Part shown: piece after piece, positions 16,582 through 26,073 of the stretch
Layout: the number at the start of each line of letters is the position of its first letter
Position numbering within the stretch: the first letter of the stretch is position 1
From: Desulfofustis glycolicus DSM 9705
GTDB lineage: Bacteria; Desulfobacterota; Desulfobulbia; Desulfobulbales; Desulfocapsaceae
NCBI RefSeq assembly: GCF_900130015.1
Contig: NZ_FQXS01000038.1
Location: forward strand, 1-37,331
Length of the DNA stretch: 37,331 nucleotides
Reading direction: 5' to 3'
Made by a program: the position numbers and the translations under genes
The notes under the pieces: model-generated
Seen by the model: only the letters and a program-made list of their open reading frames with translations
Told to the model about the DNA's origin: nothing
The model's database searches: none

Positions 16582-16631
16582 GATAGTGCGCTGAAAGAAG
16601 GTTGGCTATGCATCAAGCACGGAAGTGCCGG

Positions 16632-16656
16632 CCGGTCTTGCCTTCGGCAGAACCGG
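16632..16656. repeat. hairpin in the PAS/DUF4442 divergent gap
   Basis: CCGGTCTTGCC-TTCG-GCAGAACCGG can form a stem with one mismatch or bulge and a stable TTCG-type loop. It lies between the divergent starts of the PAS gene (16581) and the DUF4442 gene (16814). No T tract follows it closely, so it may be a leader structure of either gene. Confidence 0.4.
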
Positions 16657-16813
16657 TCAACTTGTAAGGACTGATTTAATTATAATCGTATCACGTCCTG
16701 AACCGGGGGGAAACCTTTTTTACGTGGTCCGTCCAGTTTCCGGGTACCTGTCGCAATGGTCTTCCGGCAGCACCGAAAGCACTGATGTGCATACTTAAAC
16801 ATTGGATTAACAG

Positions 16814-17272
16814 ATGAAGATTACACCACGATTGATGAAAATGATTCTCAATTTGTATCCACCCTATCTCGGTACCGGAATCAGGGTCACCTCCATCGCC
16901 AAGGATTGGCACGAGACTCGGGTGTCCATGAAGTTGCGTTGGTATAACCGTAATGCTGTCGGAACCCAATTTGGCGGTAGCCTCTATTCGATGGTCGATC
17001 CGCATCTGATGCTGATGCTCATGAACCTGTTGGGGAAGTCTTATCTGGTCTGGGACAAGGCCGCCGAGATCGAATTTGTCACTGCCGGGCGAGGGACCGT
17101 ATCGGCGATTATGACAATAACCGATGAAGACCTGTCCCTGATCAGACGACAGACTGCCGACGGAAAAAAATATTTTGCAAGATTTCAAGTTCCTATCTGT
17201 GACAAACAAGGTCAATTGGTGGCCAGGGTAAGGAAAACGATCTACATCCGCAAAAAACGACAAAACCAGTGA
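16814..17272 (+). CDS. DUF4442 hotdog-fold protein (putative thioesterase)
   Basis: A 152-aa protein matching the DUF4442 hotdog family: NLYPPYLGTGIRV near the start, then WYNRNAVGTQFGGSLYSMVDP, the central helix with a conserved Asn/Asp pair, and LVWDKAAEIEFVTAGRGTV. These proteins are related to acyl-CoA thioesterases, but substrates are mostly unknown. The full family length is present. The Shine-Dalgarno sequence before ATG 16814 is weak. No operon partner is close: the next gene starts ~400 bases downstream. Confidence 0.82.
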   Translation: MKITPRLMKMILNLYPPYLGTGIRVTSIAKDWHETRVSMKLRWYNRNAVGTQFGGSLYSMVDPHLMLMLMNLLGKSYLVWDKAAEIEFVTAGRGTVSAIMTITDEDLSLIRRQTADGKKYFARFQVPICDKQGQLVARVRKTIYIRKKRQNQ

Positions 17273-17670
17273 GGAACACGAACCATCCAGGCAGCACCAT
17301 GATTACTATCTGCCTGCAGGTTCGAGGGCTTCGCTCTGGTTTGCCGCGGCGCCTGCAGGACCAGGGCAGCCCCTGGCCACCCTTGTTTCCGGGTAACCGG
17401 ACGCATGTATCAAAATAGTCCCTCCGGCTGGTCGGTTCTGACGCTGGCGGCATCTCCAAGACCCGGTGCGGCGAAAAATCAGGCCGCAGCGCAGCCGGAT
17501 GAAGGACCGGCCATTCTTTGAGATAACGACGCCGATTTTGATTGATCATTGTGACTTCCAGTGATGGGGATTATATGTTTTCCAATCGCCGCCGCTTCGA
17601 CCAGGGCAGGAGGAGGTATTTGTTATTCGGGAGATCGGCCGACAAAACCTAGCATGGTACAGGTGTTGAT
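17273..17670. other. non-coding gap before the SLC13 permease
   Basis: About 400 bases without a gene that I can support. Several short GC-rich inverted segments occur (for example CCGGGTAACCGG near 17389), but none has terminator form. The permease promoter should lie in the last 100 bases. Confidence 0.4.
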
Positions 17671-19446
17671 ATGGATGTCTGGATCATCAGTGTGATTCTG
17701 GTGGTTGTTTTGTACCTGTTGGTGACCGAGACGATTTCAGTTGACCTGACGGCTATCGGTATCATGGTCGTACTCGTTGTCTCCGGGTTGCTCGCACCGG
17801 GTGAGGCGGTGTCCGGGTTGGCCAATCCCGCCCTCGTCACGGTGGCGGCGATGTTTGTCGTCAGTCGCGGTTTGATGCGGACGGGCGGCGTGGAATTTCT
17901 GGGCCGGCAGGTGATCAAAGTGGCCCGGAAAAATCTGACGGCGGCACTGGCACTGATCCTTGTCTCTGTCGGTTTCGCTTCGGCCTTTATCAACAATACG
18001 CCGATCGTCATGCTGTTCATCCCGGTTGTCATGGCGATGTGTTGTGATCTCGGTCTGAGTCCATCGAAATTTTTGATTCCGGTTTCCTATGCCTCGATTC
18101 TGGCCGGAACATGCACGTTGATCGGCACTTCTACCAATATCATCGTCAGTGATCTCAGCGCCCAGCACGGCTACGGCGCCTTATCCATGTTCGAGCTGTC
18201 GCTGGTCGGGGTCCCCATTGCCGTCGCCGGAATGGTTTTTCTGATTGTTGCCGCGCCACGATTGTTGCCGTCGCTTGCCAATCCGATCTGCCAGATGCAG
18301 GACAGCGAGCATCGGAAATATCTTGCCGAGCTGCAGATTCGTGCCGCGAGCCAACTGATCGGACAGCAGCCACGGCATGCCTTTCAGGAGCGCTTTCCGG
18401 CCCTGGAAGTGATCGAGCTGACGAGTCATGACCGTATTTATTATCCGATGCGTGATGACAAATCGATCGAGGAAGACGATATCCTCCTGGTCAAGGGGTC
18501 ACTCAATGATCTGGTCGCTATCTTGCACGAGGACGGTGTGGAACTCCCCTCGTCGGAAAAAGGGTTGACGCTTGGCGCCCAGAAAGATCCGCCAATCATC
18601 TTCGAGTTGTTGATTGCTCCCGGTTCCTCGCTGCTGGGACGGCGTTTGGCCCGTACCGAGTTGGCCAGAGATACGGCAATCAACATCATCGCCGTCAAAC
18701 GGCAGGGGGCTCGCCTGGCCGAGAAACAGATCCACGATGTACGGTTGAAGACTGGTGATATCCTGCTGATCTGGTGCTCCGGAACGAAACTCGAAGAGCT
18801 GCGCAGTGAGCGGGACTACCTTATCATCGAAGACGTGTACGAAGAGATCGTGCACAAGCGGAAAGCCTGGTGGGCCATCATCAACTTTGTCGCTATGATC
18901 GGTACGGCGGCACTCGGCCTCGCGGATATCATGACCTGTGCGCTGACTGCCGCCTTTTTGATGATTGTCACCGGTTGCTTGCAGATGCGCGATGCCTACC
19001 GCGCACTGCAGGCCGACGTGCTGTTACTCATCGCCGGCACCATTGCCCTCGGGCTGGCCATGGAAAAGAGCGGTGCCAGTAGCCTGTATGCCGATCTTTT
19101 TCTCACGTTGCTCAGCGACATGCCGACTATCGTCGTGCTGGGCGGCGTCATCGCCCTGACCAGTATCAGCACGCAGATCCTGAGCAATAATGCCGCCGCT
19201 GTATTGCTGCTGCCGATTGCAATTTCCACGGCGCTCGGTGTCGGCGCCGACCCGAAACCGTTCATCATCGGGGTCTGCATCGGCGCGAGCGCCTGCTTTG
19301 CGTCACCACTCGGCTACCAGACCAACCTGATGGTTTTCGGTCCCGGCGGCTATCGCTTTTTCGATTACTTGCGACTTGGGATCCCGCTCAACCTGCTCGT
19401 GGTCATTGCCGGTACGATCCTGATCCCGTTGATTTGGCCGTTTTAA
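17671..19446 (+). CDS. SLC13/DASS-family anion permease with RCK_C domains
   Basis: A 591-aa membrane protein. About ten to twelve hydrophobic segments are split by a hydrophilic middle (residues ~205-390) made of two TrkA-C/RCK_C-like repeats (ERFPALEVIELTSHDRIYYP; APGSSLLGRRLARTEL). Family hallmarks are the paired motifs FINNTPIVMLFIPVV, GTCTLIGTSTNIIV, and near the end SNNAAAVLLLPIAI and SPLGYQTNLMVFGPGGYR. Members carry sulfate, dicarboxylates or other anions with Na+ or H+. In a sulfate reducer, sulfate uptake is plausible but the sequence does not decide the substrate. The gene stands alone. Confidence 0.9.
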   Translation: MDVWIISVILVVVLYLLVTETISVDLTAIGIMVVLVVSGLLAPGEAVSGLANPALVTVAAMFVVSRGLMRTGGVEFLGRQVIKVARKNLTAALALILVSVGFASAFINNTPIVMLFIPVVMAMCCDLGLSPSKFLIPVSYASILAGTCTLIGTSTNIIVSDLSAQHGYGALSMFELSLVGVPIAVAGMVFLIVAAPRLLPSLANPICQMQDSEHRKYLAELQIRAASQLIGQQPRHAFQERFPALEVIELTSHDRIYYPMRDDKSIEEDDILLVKGSLNDLVAILHEDGVELPSSEKGLTLGAQKDPPIIFELLIAPGSSLLGRRLARTELARDTAINIIAVKRQGARLAEKQIHDVRLKTGDILLIWCSGTKLEELRSERDYLIIEDVYEEIVHKRKAWWAIINFVAMIGTAALGLADIMTCALTAAFLMIVTGCLQMRDAYRALQADVLLLIAGTIALGLAMEKSGASSLYADLFLTLLSDMPTIVVLGGVIALTSISTQILSNNAAAVLLLPIAISTALGVGADPKPFIIGVCIGASACFASPLGYQTNLMVFGPGGYRFFDYLRLGIPLNLLVVIAGTILIPLIWPF

Positions 19447-19766
19447 CTGTCGGCATCAGGATGGGCAGGTATGGTGTAACCCGACATGACAGTGTGGCTG
19501 TGCAGCACGTATCCGGACCAGCTGTTTTTTGATGGTTAACAGGAGCGGCAGATACCCTTGCAGGATCTGCCGACGGGTAGCCCGGAGCGCGGCAAACTGT
19601 CTTCCGATACATTGCCGGCACATAAGGGGAGCTAAGGGGATCTTGAAAAAGAGTAGCGAGATCGGGAGGCTGTAGTTCTCAGTAGCTCGAAGAGGGTGGT
19701 GACATCAATTCGGAACAGAGGGGAGCGGTTCGACTACGTCCCGCAGTATGGTTGGGCGGAATGTTG
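19447..19766. other. intergenic region with repeat-end fragment
   Basis: This gap holds a partial copy of the dispersed-repeat terminus at 19623-19650 and a 55-codon minus-strand frame (19456-19623) beginning MCRQCIGRQF. That frame lacks a ribosome site and its start falls inside the repeat fragment, so it is not called as a gene. Confidence 0.4.
19623..19650 (+). repeat. solo terminus of the dispersed repeat, partly duplicated
   Basis: TAAGGGGAGC is followed directly by TAAGGGGATCTTGAAAAA. The second part matches 17 of 18 bases of the left terminus of the repeat at 23143 (TAAGGGGAGCTTGAAAAA). The rest of the element is not visible nearby. Confidence 0.5.
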
Positions 19767-20012
19767 TTAATCGATGATGTAGTCCCGCTGCATGATCAGC
19801 TCTTCGATAAAATCAGATCCTTCAAATTCCCGGTAAGCTCTGACGATAAGATAAGACCTGGGCGCTTGAAAAGGTGGTGTGACTGCCCGGGCTTTTCTCT
19901 TCTTCAAAGAAGGTTTGGCATGAAGGATATGTCGCAGTTTTTTTTCAGGCACCTCTCCCTGCACCGGAAAAACTTTCGGTTGTCGTTTGTTGCCTCGAGA
20001 ATGACTGTCCAT
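19767..20012 (-). CDS. small basic hypothetical protein, 81 aa
   Basis: The start is set at ATG 20012 because a strong AGGGAGGGG ribosome site lies just upstream of it; a longer in-frame ATG at 20060 has none. The product is rich in Lys and Arg in the first half (EKKLRHILHAKPSLKKRKAR) and ends REFEGSDFIEELIMQRDYIID, shown as REFEGSDFIEELI plus MQRDYIID. No known family is recognised. A plus-strand frame covers the same bases (19752-20087), but it lacks a ribosome site. The basic stretch could bind nucleic acid; that is a guess from composition. Confidence 0.6.
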   Translation of the reverse strand: MDSHSRGNKRQPKVFPVQGEVPEKKLRHILHAKPSLKKRKARAVTPPFQAPRSYLIVRAYREFEGSDFIEELIMQRDYIID

Positions 20013-20248
20013 GGACCCCTCCCTGACGTCATTACGCTTATCGTAATATCCTTCCTCCATTGTTACTTGTCGTTGACGGTGAAGTAAATAGGTATATATA
20101 CGTAGTTTTGCTTTGGATGATTGTTGTTGAAAGTAAGAAATCTTATTAAAAACCCCTGGTTAGAATTGTTTCACTCGCTCTATTTTTTTTTGCCGTTCAC
20201 GTTATTTTTTTTCACCGTAGCTGGTTTCCTGACCCGGCGCTGATGCCG

Positions 20249-20572
20249 TTACCGATCGGCGCAACAACCCGAACGGATCGGCCAGTAATCACAATGCAGA
20301 CCGACACCGTACATTTCGGCCTGTTGATACAGCGAACGTAACACTATGTCGAATCTCTGAACCGAGTGCTCACCGATGAGATGAATGCGAGCGAGCTGTA
20401 CTATTTCCAACTCGTGTTCCGCGACCACCCGGCCAGCACGGGTGCGGGCGACTTCCCAACTGTCGGCAAAGACGATGATCGTTGCCAGACCTTCGCGGAC
20501 GAAGGAAGAGGAGGGGGACGACGGGATCTGCCTGACGTGGTACTGGATGAAGAACGGGAATTGTTTCACCAT
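20249..20572 (-). CDS. hypothetical protein, 107 aa
   Basis: Unrecognised. The product reads as a plausible folded protein: a hydrophobic segment GLATIIVFADSWEVARTRAG followed by EHELEIVQLARIHLIGEHSV and a C-terminal part QAEMYGVGLHCDYWP. No signal peptide is obvious. The start ATG 20572 has no good Shine-Dalgarno sequence, and other frames are also open here, so the call is moderate. It points away from the sucrose-phosphate synthase gene. Confidence 0.5.
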   Translation of the reverse strand: MVKQFPFFIQYHVRQIPSSPSSSFVREGLATIIVFADSWEVARTRAGRVVAEHELEIVQLARIHLIGEHSVQRFDIVLRSLYQQAEMYGVGLHCDYWPIRSGCCADR

Positions 20573-20918
20573 GGCGAGGCCCTTTTCTCAAAGTATAGCA
20601 AAATACGGAGCGACAGGGCAAATGCAAGCCGAATTGCGTCTCTCAGCGAGGCACGATAGTTTGTCAGGAAACACAACGGGCTGGCATCTCGATGCCGAAT
20701 GTACTATTATTACATGACTATATTGCCATGCGAGAGGCTGCCCGAAGCGAGTTGAGCGACGCACCATACCCGTTCGTGCCCGCTGTTTGCGACCCAATTT
20801 CCGCGGTTGGGGAAGCCCCGAACGCGTTATTTCCAAAGTACCCGATAGGTGCCATGCGCCCATACATCGGGATACAACGCTCTCGTTTTCCGCCAAGCTT
20901 TTCTGTTGAGGAGCACTA
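20573..20918. other. upstream region of the sucrose-phosphate synthase gene
   Basis: About 345 bases with no supported gene. It must hold the promoter for the gene at 20919, but no clear -35/-10 pair was found. The last bases carry a good ribosome site (TTGAGGAG) eight bases before the start codon. Confidence 0.4.
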
Positions 20919-23105
20919 ATGAAAGATAACGGTCTTTATGTGATGCATATCAGCATACACGGTCTGATCAGACACCGGAGTCCGGAACTCGGCCGGGATG
21001 CCGATACCGGAGGACAGATCAAGTATGTACTCGAGTTGGCCAAGTCCCTTGGCGAGGTGGAGGGCGTTGATCGGGTCGACCTGCTGACGCGCCTGATCGA
21101 TGACAAACGGGTCAGTACCGATTATGCCGTACCGGTGGAAGAGATAACCGAATACGCCCGATTGATCAGATTGCCCTGCGGCGGTAAAAAATACCTCAGA
21201 AAAGAATTGCTCTGGCCACATCTGGAGGAATTTATCGACAATACCATCACCTTTATCACCAAAGAGGGCAGAACTCCCGACTTGATTCACGGACATTATG
21301 CAGATGCCGGCTATGTCGCCATGGAACTCGCCGCCGCATTTGACGTCCCGTTCGTTTTTACCGGTCATTCGCTTGGTCGCAACAAGCGCAACAAGCTTAT
21401 CGGAGACGGTTTGACCACGACGAAGATCGACAGCCAGTACAAAATCGAAACCCGGATCGACCGGGAAGAGCGCATTATCGAAACCGCCGACCTGATCGTC
21501 GTATCGACGCAGCAGGAAATCGAAGAACAATACGGTCTCTACGACAATACCGCCAAGGCGGCATTGCAGGTGATTCCGCCCGGTCTCGACCTCGAGGCGT
21601 TTTACCCCTACTACGACATCCAGTTCGATCCGGATCTCTTCAGCGACGAAGTAAAACAGACCCGCCACACCCTGTTGCGGGAATTGCACCGTTTCTGGAT
21701 GTCGCCGGACAAGCCATTTATCCTGGCGCTCTGCCGCCCCGACCACCGGAAAAACATTGCCGGGTTGATCAGTGCCTACGGTACCGACCCGGAGCTGCGG
21801 GCCGTTGCCAATCTTGCGATATTTGCAGGTTTACGAAGTAATATCAGCGACATGGAGGACAATGAAAAGGATGTTCTGACCGATATGCTGCTGCATATGG
21901 ATCGCTATGACCTCTACGGCAAACTGGCCATCCCGAAAAAACACGATTTTGCTACGGAAGTTCCTGAGTTGTATCGTTTATGTGCTGAAAGTAACGGTGT
22001 TTTTGTAAACCCTGCGCTGGTCGAGCCGTTTGGCCTGACCCTGATCGAGGCGTCTTCCTGCGGCGTGCCGATTGTCGCCACTGACGATGGTGGCCCCCGG
22101 GACATCGTTGCCAATTGTCAGAACGGGATTCTCGTCGATGTCACCGATTCATTGCAGATCGCCACTGCGATCAAGTCGATCCTGCTCGACAAGGAGCAGT
22201 GGACGATGTTCTCCAACAACGGTATCAACGGCGTTCGCTCACATTATTCCTGGCGGGCCCACTGCGAAAAATACCTTGATGCCATCAGAGGATTACTGCC
22301 CAAGGGGGCTCATCCTGATCTGCCGGGAGGCGAGGCGGCAGGAAGCACGAACAACCGACCGTCGTTCGGGCGGCGGCTGACCAATGTCAGGCATTTATTG
22401 ATTACCGATATCGACAACACTCTGGTCGGAGACGATGCCGCGATGGAGCGATTGTTCTACCTGCTCGAGGAGAACCGCGATACCATCGCCTGGGGGGTGG
22501 CAACCGGTAGGAGCCTGGAGTTGACCATCGAGATTATGACGGAGTACAATTTTCCGACACCGGACATCATGATCTGCTCGGTAGGTACTGAAATCTATTA
22601 CGGTCCCGATTTTCGCATGGACAAAGGCTGGCAGCAGCACATCTCCTGGCAGTGGCAGGCCGAGGAAATAAAGAGGGCGCTAGCAGATTTTGATTTCCTC
22701 GTCTCACAGGAGGCGGAAGGGCAGCGCAGTCACAAGATCAGTTACTATCTCGAGGAGAAAGATTCCCGCCTCCAGCAGGTTCGTGACGCTCTGGACGATA
22801 CGAAGCTGCGCTGTCAGGTGATTTATTCCCACGGCCAGTTTCTCGACATCCTGCCGCTTCGGGCGTCAAAGGGTAAGGCTATCGAATACCTGATCCAGAA
22901 GTATGATTTCTCCCCGCGTCACATCATGGTTGCCGGTGACTCCGGTAACGACGCCGACATGATTGACGGCCGCACCAGGGGGCTGGTGGTCGGTAATCAC
23001 AGTGACGAGTTGGACCACCTGTGCGATCGCCCGAATATCTATTTCTCGCCGGAATCATACGCCGCCGGCATTATCGACGGACTGCGACACTACGGTTTTG
23101 CTTGA
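20919..23105 (+). CDS. sucrose-phosphate synthase with C-terminal phosphatase-like domain
   Basis: A 728-aa protein that makes sucrose 6-phosphate from a nucleotide-glucose and fructose 6-phosphate. Residues 1-~470 are a GT4 glycosyltransferase of the SPS type: the N-terminal ISIHGLIR, DTGGQIKYVLELA, HGHYADAGYVA, the TGHSLGRNK loop, and the donor site EPFGLTLIE with the E-x7-E pattern. Residues ~490-728 are a HAD/sucrose-phosphate-phosphatase-like domain with ITDIDNTL (DxDxT) and VAGDSGNDADMI, so both catalytic motifs are intact and the phosphatase may be active. Start ATG 20919 has TTGAGGAG upstream. It is convergent with sucrose synthase; together they form a sucrose synthesis and breakdown module, probably for osmoprotection or carbon storage. 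Confidence 0.94.
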   Translation: MKDNGLYVMHISIHGLIRHRSPELGRDADTGGQIKYVLELAKSLGEVEGVDRVDLLTRLIDDKRVSTDYAVPVEEITEYARLIRLPCGGKKYLRKELLWPHLEEFIDNTITFITKEGRTPDLIHGHYADAGYVAMELAAAFDVPFVFTGHSLGRNKRNKLIGDGLTTTKIDSQYKIETRIDREERIIETADLIVVSTQQEIEEQYGLYDNTAKAALQVIPPGLDLEAFYPYYDIQFDPDLFSDEVKQTRHTLLRELHRFWMSPDKPFILALCRPDHRKNIAGLISAYGTDPELRAVANLAIFAGLRSNISDMEDNEKDVLTDMLLHMDRYDLYGKLAIPKKHDFATEVPELYRLCAESNGVFVNPALVEPFGLTLIEASSCGVPIVATDDGGPRDIVANCQNGILVDVTDSLQIATAIKSILLDKEQWTMFSNNGINGVRSHYSWRAHCEKYLDAIRGLLPKGAHPDLPGGEAAGSTNNRPSFGRRLTNVRHLLITDIDNTLVGDDAAMERLFYLLEENRDTIAWGVATGRSLELTIEIMTEYNFPTPDIMICSVGTEIYYGPDFRMDKGWQQHISWQWQAEEIKRALADFDFLVSQEAEGQRSHKISYYLEEKDSRLQQVRDALDDTKLRCQVIYSHGQFLDILPLRASKGKAIEYLIQKYDFSPRHIMVAGDSGNDADMIDGRTRGLVVGNHSDELDHLCDRPNIYFSPESYAAGIIDGLRHYGFA

Positions 23106-23142
23106 TGCCGCTCGCCGGCCGGTAACGGTAAAGCTCTCGGCC

Positions 23143-23289
23143 TAAGGGGAGCTTGAAAAATTCGGAATTTCGTTCACGATCGAGGCGCTCAAGAAAATTT
23201 TACCGCCGACATACATGATATTGCCAGGATAAAATTCGATTGCGCAACGATGAGTTTGGGCGAAATGACAATTTTTCAGGATTCCCTTA
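23143..23289 (+). repeat. MITE-like dispersed repeat, copy 2 (147 bp)
   Basis: The ends are imperfect inverted repeats: TAAGGGGAGCTTGAAAAATT (23143-23162) against the reverse complement of 23270-23289, TAAGGGAATCCTGAAAAATT, matching 17 of 20 bases. The interior matches copy 1 at 1412-1560. It occupies most of the gap between the convergent sucrose genes, and its right end supplies the stop codon of the sucrose synthase gene (23287-23289). It carries no transposase. No target-site duplication is evident. Confidence 0.8.
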
Positions 23290-25668
23290 ATATTGTTCGA
23301 TGGTTGCGGCACGGTGCTTGAATTGCAGTTGATAGAGCATCTCCATATAGCGTCTGGTTTCCTGCCGCTCCAGCTTGGTCGAAAATTTCCAGAAACCGTA
23401 GATGCAGGTCAACGACAGCAGCCGCTTGGCATAGCGGCGCCAGGTATAACGCTCTTCCACCCGGGCAATGGCACCGTCGGAGAGCTGTTGCCAGTAGTCG
23501 GGATCCGAGGAACAGCGTTGCAGGAAGGATGAAAGGCCGGCCGCGACGCGATCACCGTGGTTCGGGTCGATATGAAAACCGGAGACACCGTTTTTGATGA
23601 TCTCCAGTGGCCCACCGTAGCGGGTGGCAAAGGTCGGCAGACCGCAGGACATTGCCTCGATAACGGTAAGACCGAAGGCCTCGAAAAAAGCAGGTTGTAC
23701 GAAAACCCCTTTCTTGTCGGCGATAAATCGATACAATTCCCCTGATGTTTCCTTGTCGAGCCGGGTTCCGAGCCAGCGGGCATGGCCGTCGAGTTCGAGG
23801 CCTTCGAACAGTTCGTGCATCAGGCGAATCTGCTGCCGCTCTTCGTTATCTCCGGAGTGTTCCTCAAAAATAGAGCCGCCGACGATCAGCAGGTTGGCCT
23901 GTTTGCGCAGCGTCTCATGTTCGCCGAACCAGCGGGCCAGGCCGGTCAGGTTCTTGATGTGATCGAGTCGTGCCATCGAGAAGATGATCGGTTTGTTGGG
24001 GTCTTGCATCGTGCCCCGGTAGTTTTCGCCGGCTTCGCCGAAAAGAAGGGTGCGGATCTGGTCGTGTCGATCGACAAATCGACGCGCCTGGTCGGTAAAG
24101 GGAAAATAGATGTCGGCATCGGCTCCCGGTGAAACGATGTTGAATTTCGGATCGAACACGTCCACCCCTTGGATAACGCGTTGCAAATCTGGCATGGTGA
24201 ACGAGCCGTAACTCTCGTATTGGCCGACCACATCGTCTGATCCGGCGATTTCCTGGTAGGTCGATGAGATAATGAAATCGGAGGAATTCATCGCGATCAG
24301 ATCGGCGGTGAACTGGCAGGAGAAATGGTATTGTTGCTCCATGTCCTTCCAGTACAGGGCGGAGTAGAGATATTTTGTCTTTTCCAGGGCATGGGCGATG
24401 GTACACTGGGTGACGCCGAGACTCTGGGCGATCAGGTAGGCGGCCAGGTTGCCGTCCGAATAGTTGCCGATCACCAGATCCGGTTGCCGTCCGAGGCGCT
24501 CGACTATGGCCTGTTCGGCCTCGATGCTGAAGTGTTCCAGATACGGCCAGACCTCGAATCGGGAAATCCAGTGGTTGATGACCGAACCGTCCTTTCGGCG
24601 GAACGGGACCCTGATGATGGTGACACCTTCGGTTCCTTCCACCGGTTCTTCAGGTTGATTGCAGGTGGTATCATTCGCTTCGGGGATCAGGCGGGTGATG
24701 ATCAAGATGCGCGGTTGGATCTCGAGCCCCTGGTTGAAAAGCCGCTTTTTCATCTCCTTTTCAAGTGCCTTGACCTGGTCGAGGATGTAGACGACTTGGC
24801 CGCCGGTATCGGGCAGACCGAGGACCCCGGCTTGCCCGAAATAGCCGTGGGGGGACAGGATGGCAATATTGAAGATCATCGGGATGCGGGCCAGAAAGGT
24901 CTCGAGAACCTGGTGGTCGGGGGCTTCCAGCAGGTCGGCGAGCAGACTCATGGTTTTGATGATGCCGTCACGCGATCGTCCCCAGCCGGGCTCGAAGCCC
25001 ATCAGGCGCAAGGTGTTTTCAAAGTCGGACCACTGCTGATCGGCCGACTGACTCTCCAGGTAGTCCATCCCTTTTACCAGTGCCCGACGCAATTCCTTGA
25101 CCGTTGAGATCGTCGAATTGATCATGAAGGGTTGCGAGTCATAGCCATGCACGCTGAGGAAGGACAGAAGCAGCTCCTCGCCCCGGGCCAGGTCGCGAGT
25201 CAGGCGGCTGGAAAAATGCCGGTTGAGGAACTCAACCCCGTTGCCGATGGAACGGGTCTGGTTCATCTTGGGGAAATCCCTTTCAAAGGGGGCGAAATCT
25301 ATTTCCAGTATGCGATCGCTCGGCGATTCAGAGATCAGGGATTCCTTGAAGGCGAGAAATTCTGCGGCAGACACCGTGGACAGCGTCTTGCTGTCGAACG
25401 AATAGTGGTAATAGATCCATCGCGCCACACCGGGGCGGATTATGACATAGAAATCGGTATCGGAAAGCGAGGCTTCCTGACTTTTACGAATCGCGTCGGC
25501 CAGCGGAGAGTCTTCCGTCTGGGTCTGCCGGCCGGCGGCGAAGGCCTGATAACCGTCCCACAGTTCGCTGCCGAGCAGGAGATTTTTGCCCGTTGCCCGA
25601 TAGTGATCGAACAACTCGTAGAGCGTTTCCGGATAGCGTTTTGCGTATGATTCGAATTGCACGTGCAT
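23287..25668 (-). CDS. sucrose synthase
   Basis: A 793-aa GT4 enzyme that reversibly converts sucrose and a nucleoside diphosphate to fructose and nucleotide-glucose. The N-terminal regulatory part (~residues 1-240) precedes the glucosyltransferase core with [20 protein letters not shown] (~280-300), [15 protein letters not shown], and [17 protein letters not shown] (~665-680, E-x7-E). At the place where plant enzymes carry the Gln/Asn pair linked to UDP preference, this protein reads [16 protein letters not shown], with Arg and Ser, so ADP may be preferred, as in several bacterial enzymes; this is inference. Start ATG 25668 is chosen for AAGGAG upstream and because the family body starts there; a longer in-frame extension lacks support. 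The gene is convergent with the SPS gene. Confidence 0.94.
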   Translation of the reverse strand: MHVQFESYAKRYPETLYELFDHYRATGKNLLLGSELWDGYQAFAAGRQTQTEDSPLADAIRKSQEASLSDTDFYVIIRPGVARWIYYHYSFDSKTLSTVSAAEFLAFKESLISESPSDRILEIDFAPFERDFPKMNQTRSIGNGVEFLNRHFSSRLTRDLARGEELLLSFLSVHGYDSQPFMINSTISTVKELRRALVKGMDYLESQSADQQWSDFENTLRLMGFEPGWGRSRDGIIKTMSLLADLLEAPDHQVLETFLARIPMIFNIAILSPHGYFGQAGVLGLPDTGGQVVYILDQVKALEKEMKKRLFNQGLEIQPRILIITRLIPEANDTTCNQPEEPVEGTEGVTIIRVPFRRKDGSVINHWISRFEVWPYLEHFSIEAEQAIVERLGRQPDLVIGNYSDGNLAAYLIAQSLGVTQCTIAHALEKTKYLYSALYWKDMEQQYHFSCQFTADLIAMNSSDFIISSTYQEIAGSDDVVGQYESYGSFTMPDLQRVIQGVDVFDPKFNIVSPGADADIYFPFTDQARRFVDRHDQIRTLLFGEAGENYRGTMQDPNKPIIFSMARLDHIKNLTGLARWFGEHETLRKQANLLIVGGSIFEEHSGDNEERQQIRLMHELFEGLELDGHARWLGTRLDKETSGELYRFIADKKGVFVQPAFFEAFGLTVIEAMSCGLPTFATRYGGPLEIIKNGVSGFHIDPNHGDRVAAGLSSFLQRCSSDPDYWQQLSDGAIARVEERYTWRRYAKRLLSLTCIYGFWKFSTKLERQETRRYMEMLYQLQFKHRAATIEQY

Positions 25669-25885
25669 GATAACTCCTTGATCTGAGGCGCGTCGTGACG
25701 GTTGAGAGATGATTTCGAACCCGCGACGGCTGAAACAGCTTGCTATTGCCGGGCAGCCGGTCGTTTCGGGAACCGGCAATCAGGGGAGGTTTCGCCTGCG
25801 ACCGTGGGCGAACCGGCGGGTTGATCTTGACGTTGGTTTTCCCCTGCCCATTCGCTGCAGAATATGTCGTTAGCGGCATCCAACG

Positions 25886-25910
25886 ATCAGGATTGACAGG
25901 AAATCCTGAT
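25886..25910 (-). terminator. hairpin after tRNA-Leu(UAA)
   Basis: ATCAGGATT and AATCCTGAT form a perfect 9-bp stem immediately beyond the CCA end. On the transcribed strand there is no strong T tract after it, so it may act as a processing signal or a weak terminator. Confidence 0.35.
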
Positions 25911-25997
25911 GGTGCCTCGGGCGAGAGTCGAACTCGCACGGACGCAAGGTCCAAGGGATTTTAAGTCCCTGGTGTCTACCGATTCCACCACCGAGGC
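25910..25997 (-). tRNA. tRNA-Leu (anticodon UAA)
   Basis: On the minus strand the sequence starts GCCTCGG and ends CCGAGGC-A-CCA, giving a perfect 7-bp acceptor stem with encoded CCA. The anticodon arm is GGGACTTAAAATCCC with anticodon TAA. The TTCGACTC T-arm and a long variable arm are typical of a class II leucine tRNA. Confidence 0.96.
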
Positions 25998-26073
25998 TGG
26001 TTGTGTGTCTTTAACACAGGCCCTTTCCGCTTGTCAATTGAGATGACCGCAATTGCAACCGGCGGCGTACCCG

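Noticed and set aside
19456-19623. 55-codon minus-strand frame beginning MCRQCIGRQF
   Set aside because: No ribosome site and its start codon lies within a repeat-end fragment; not enough to call a gene.
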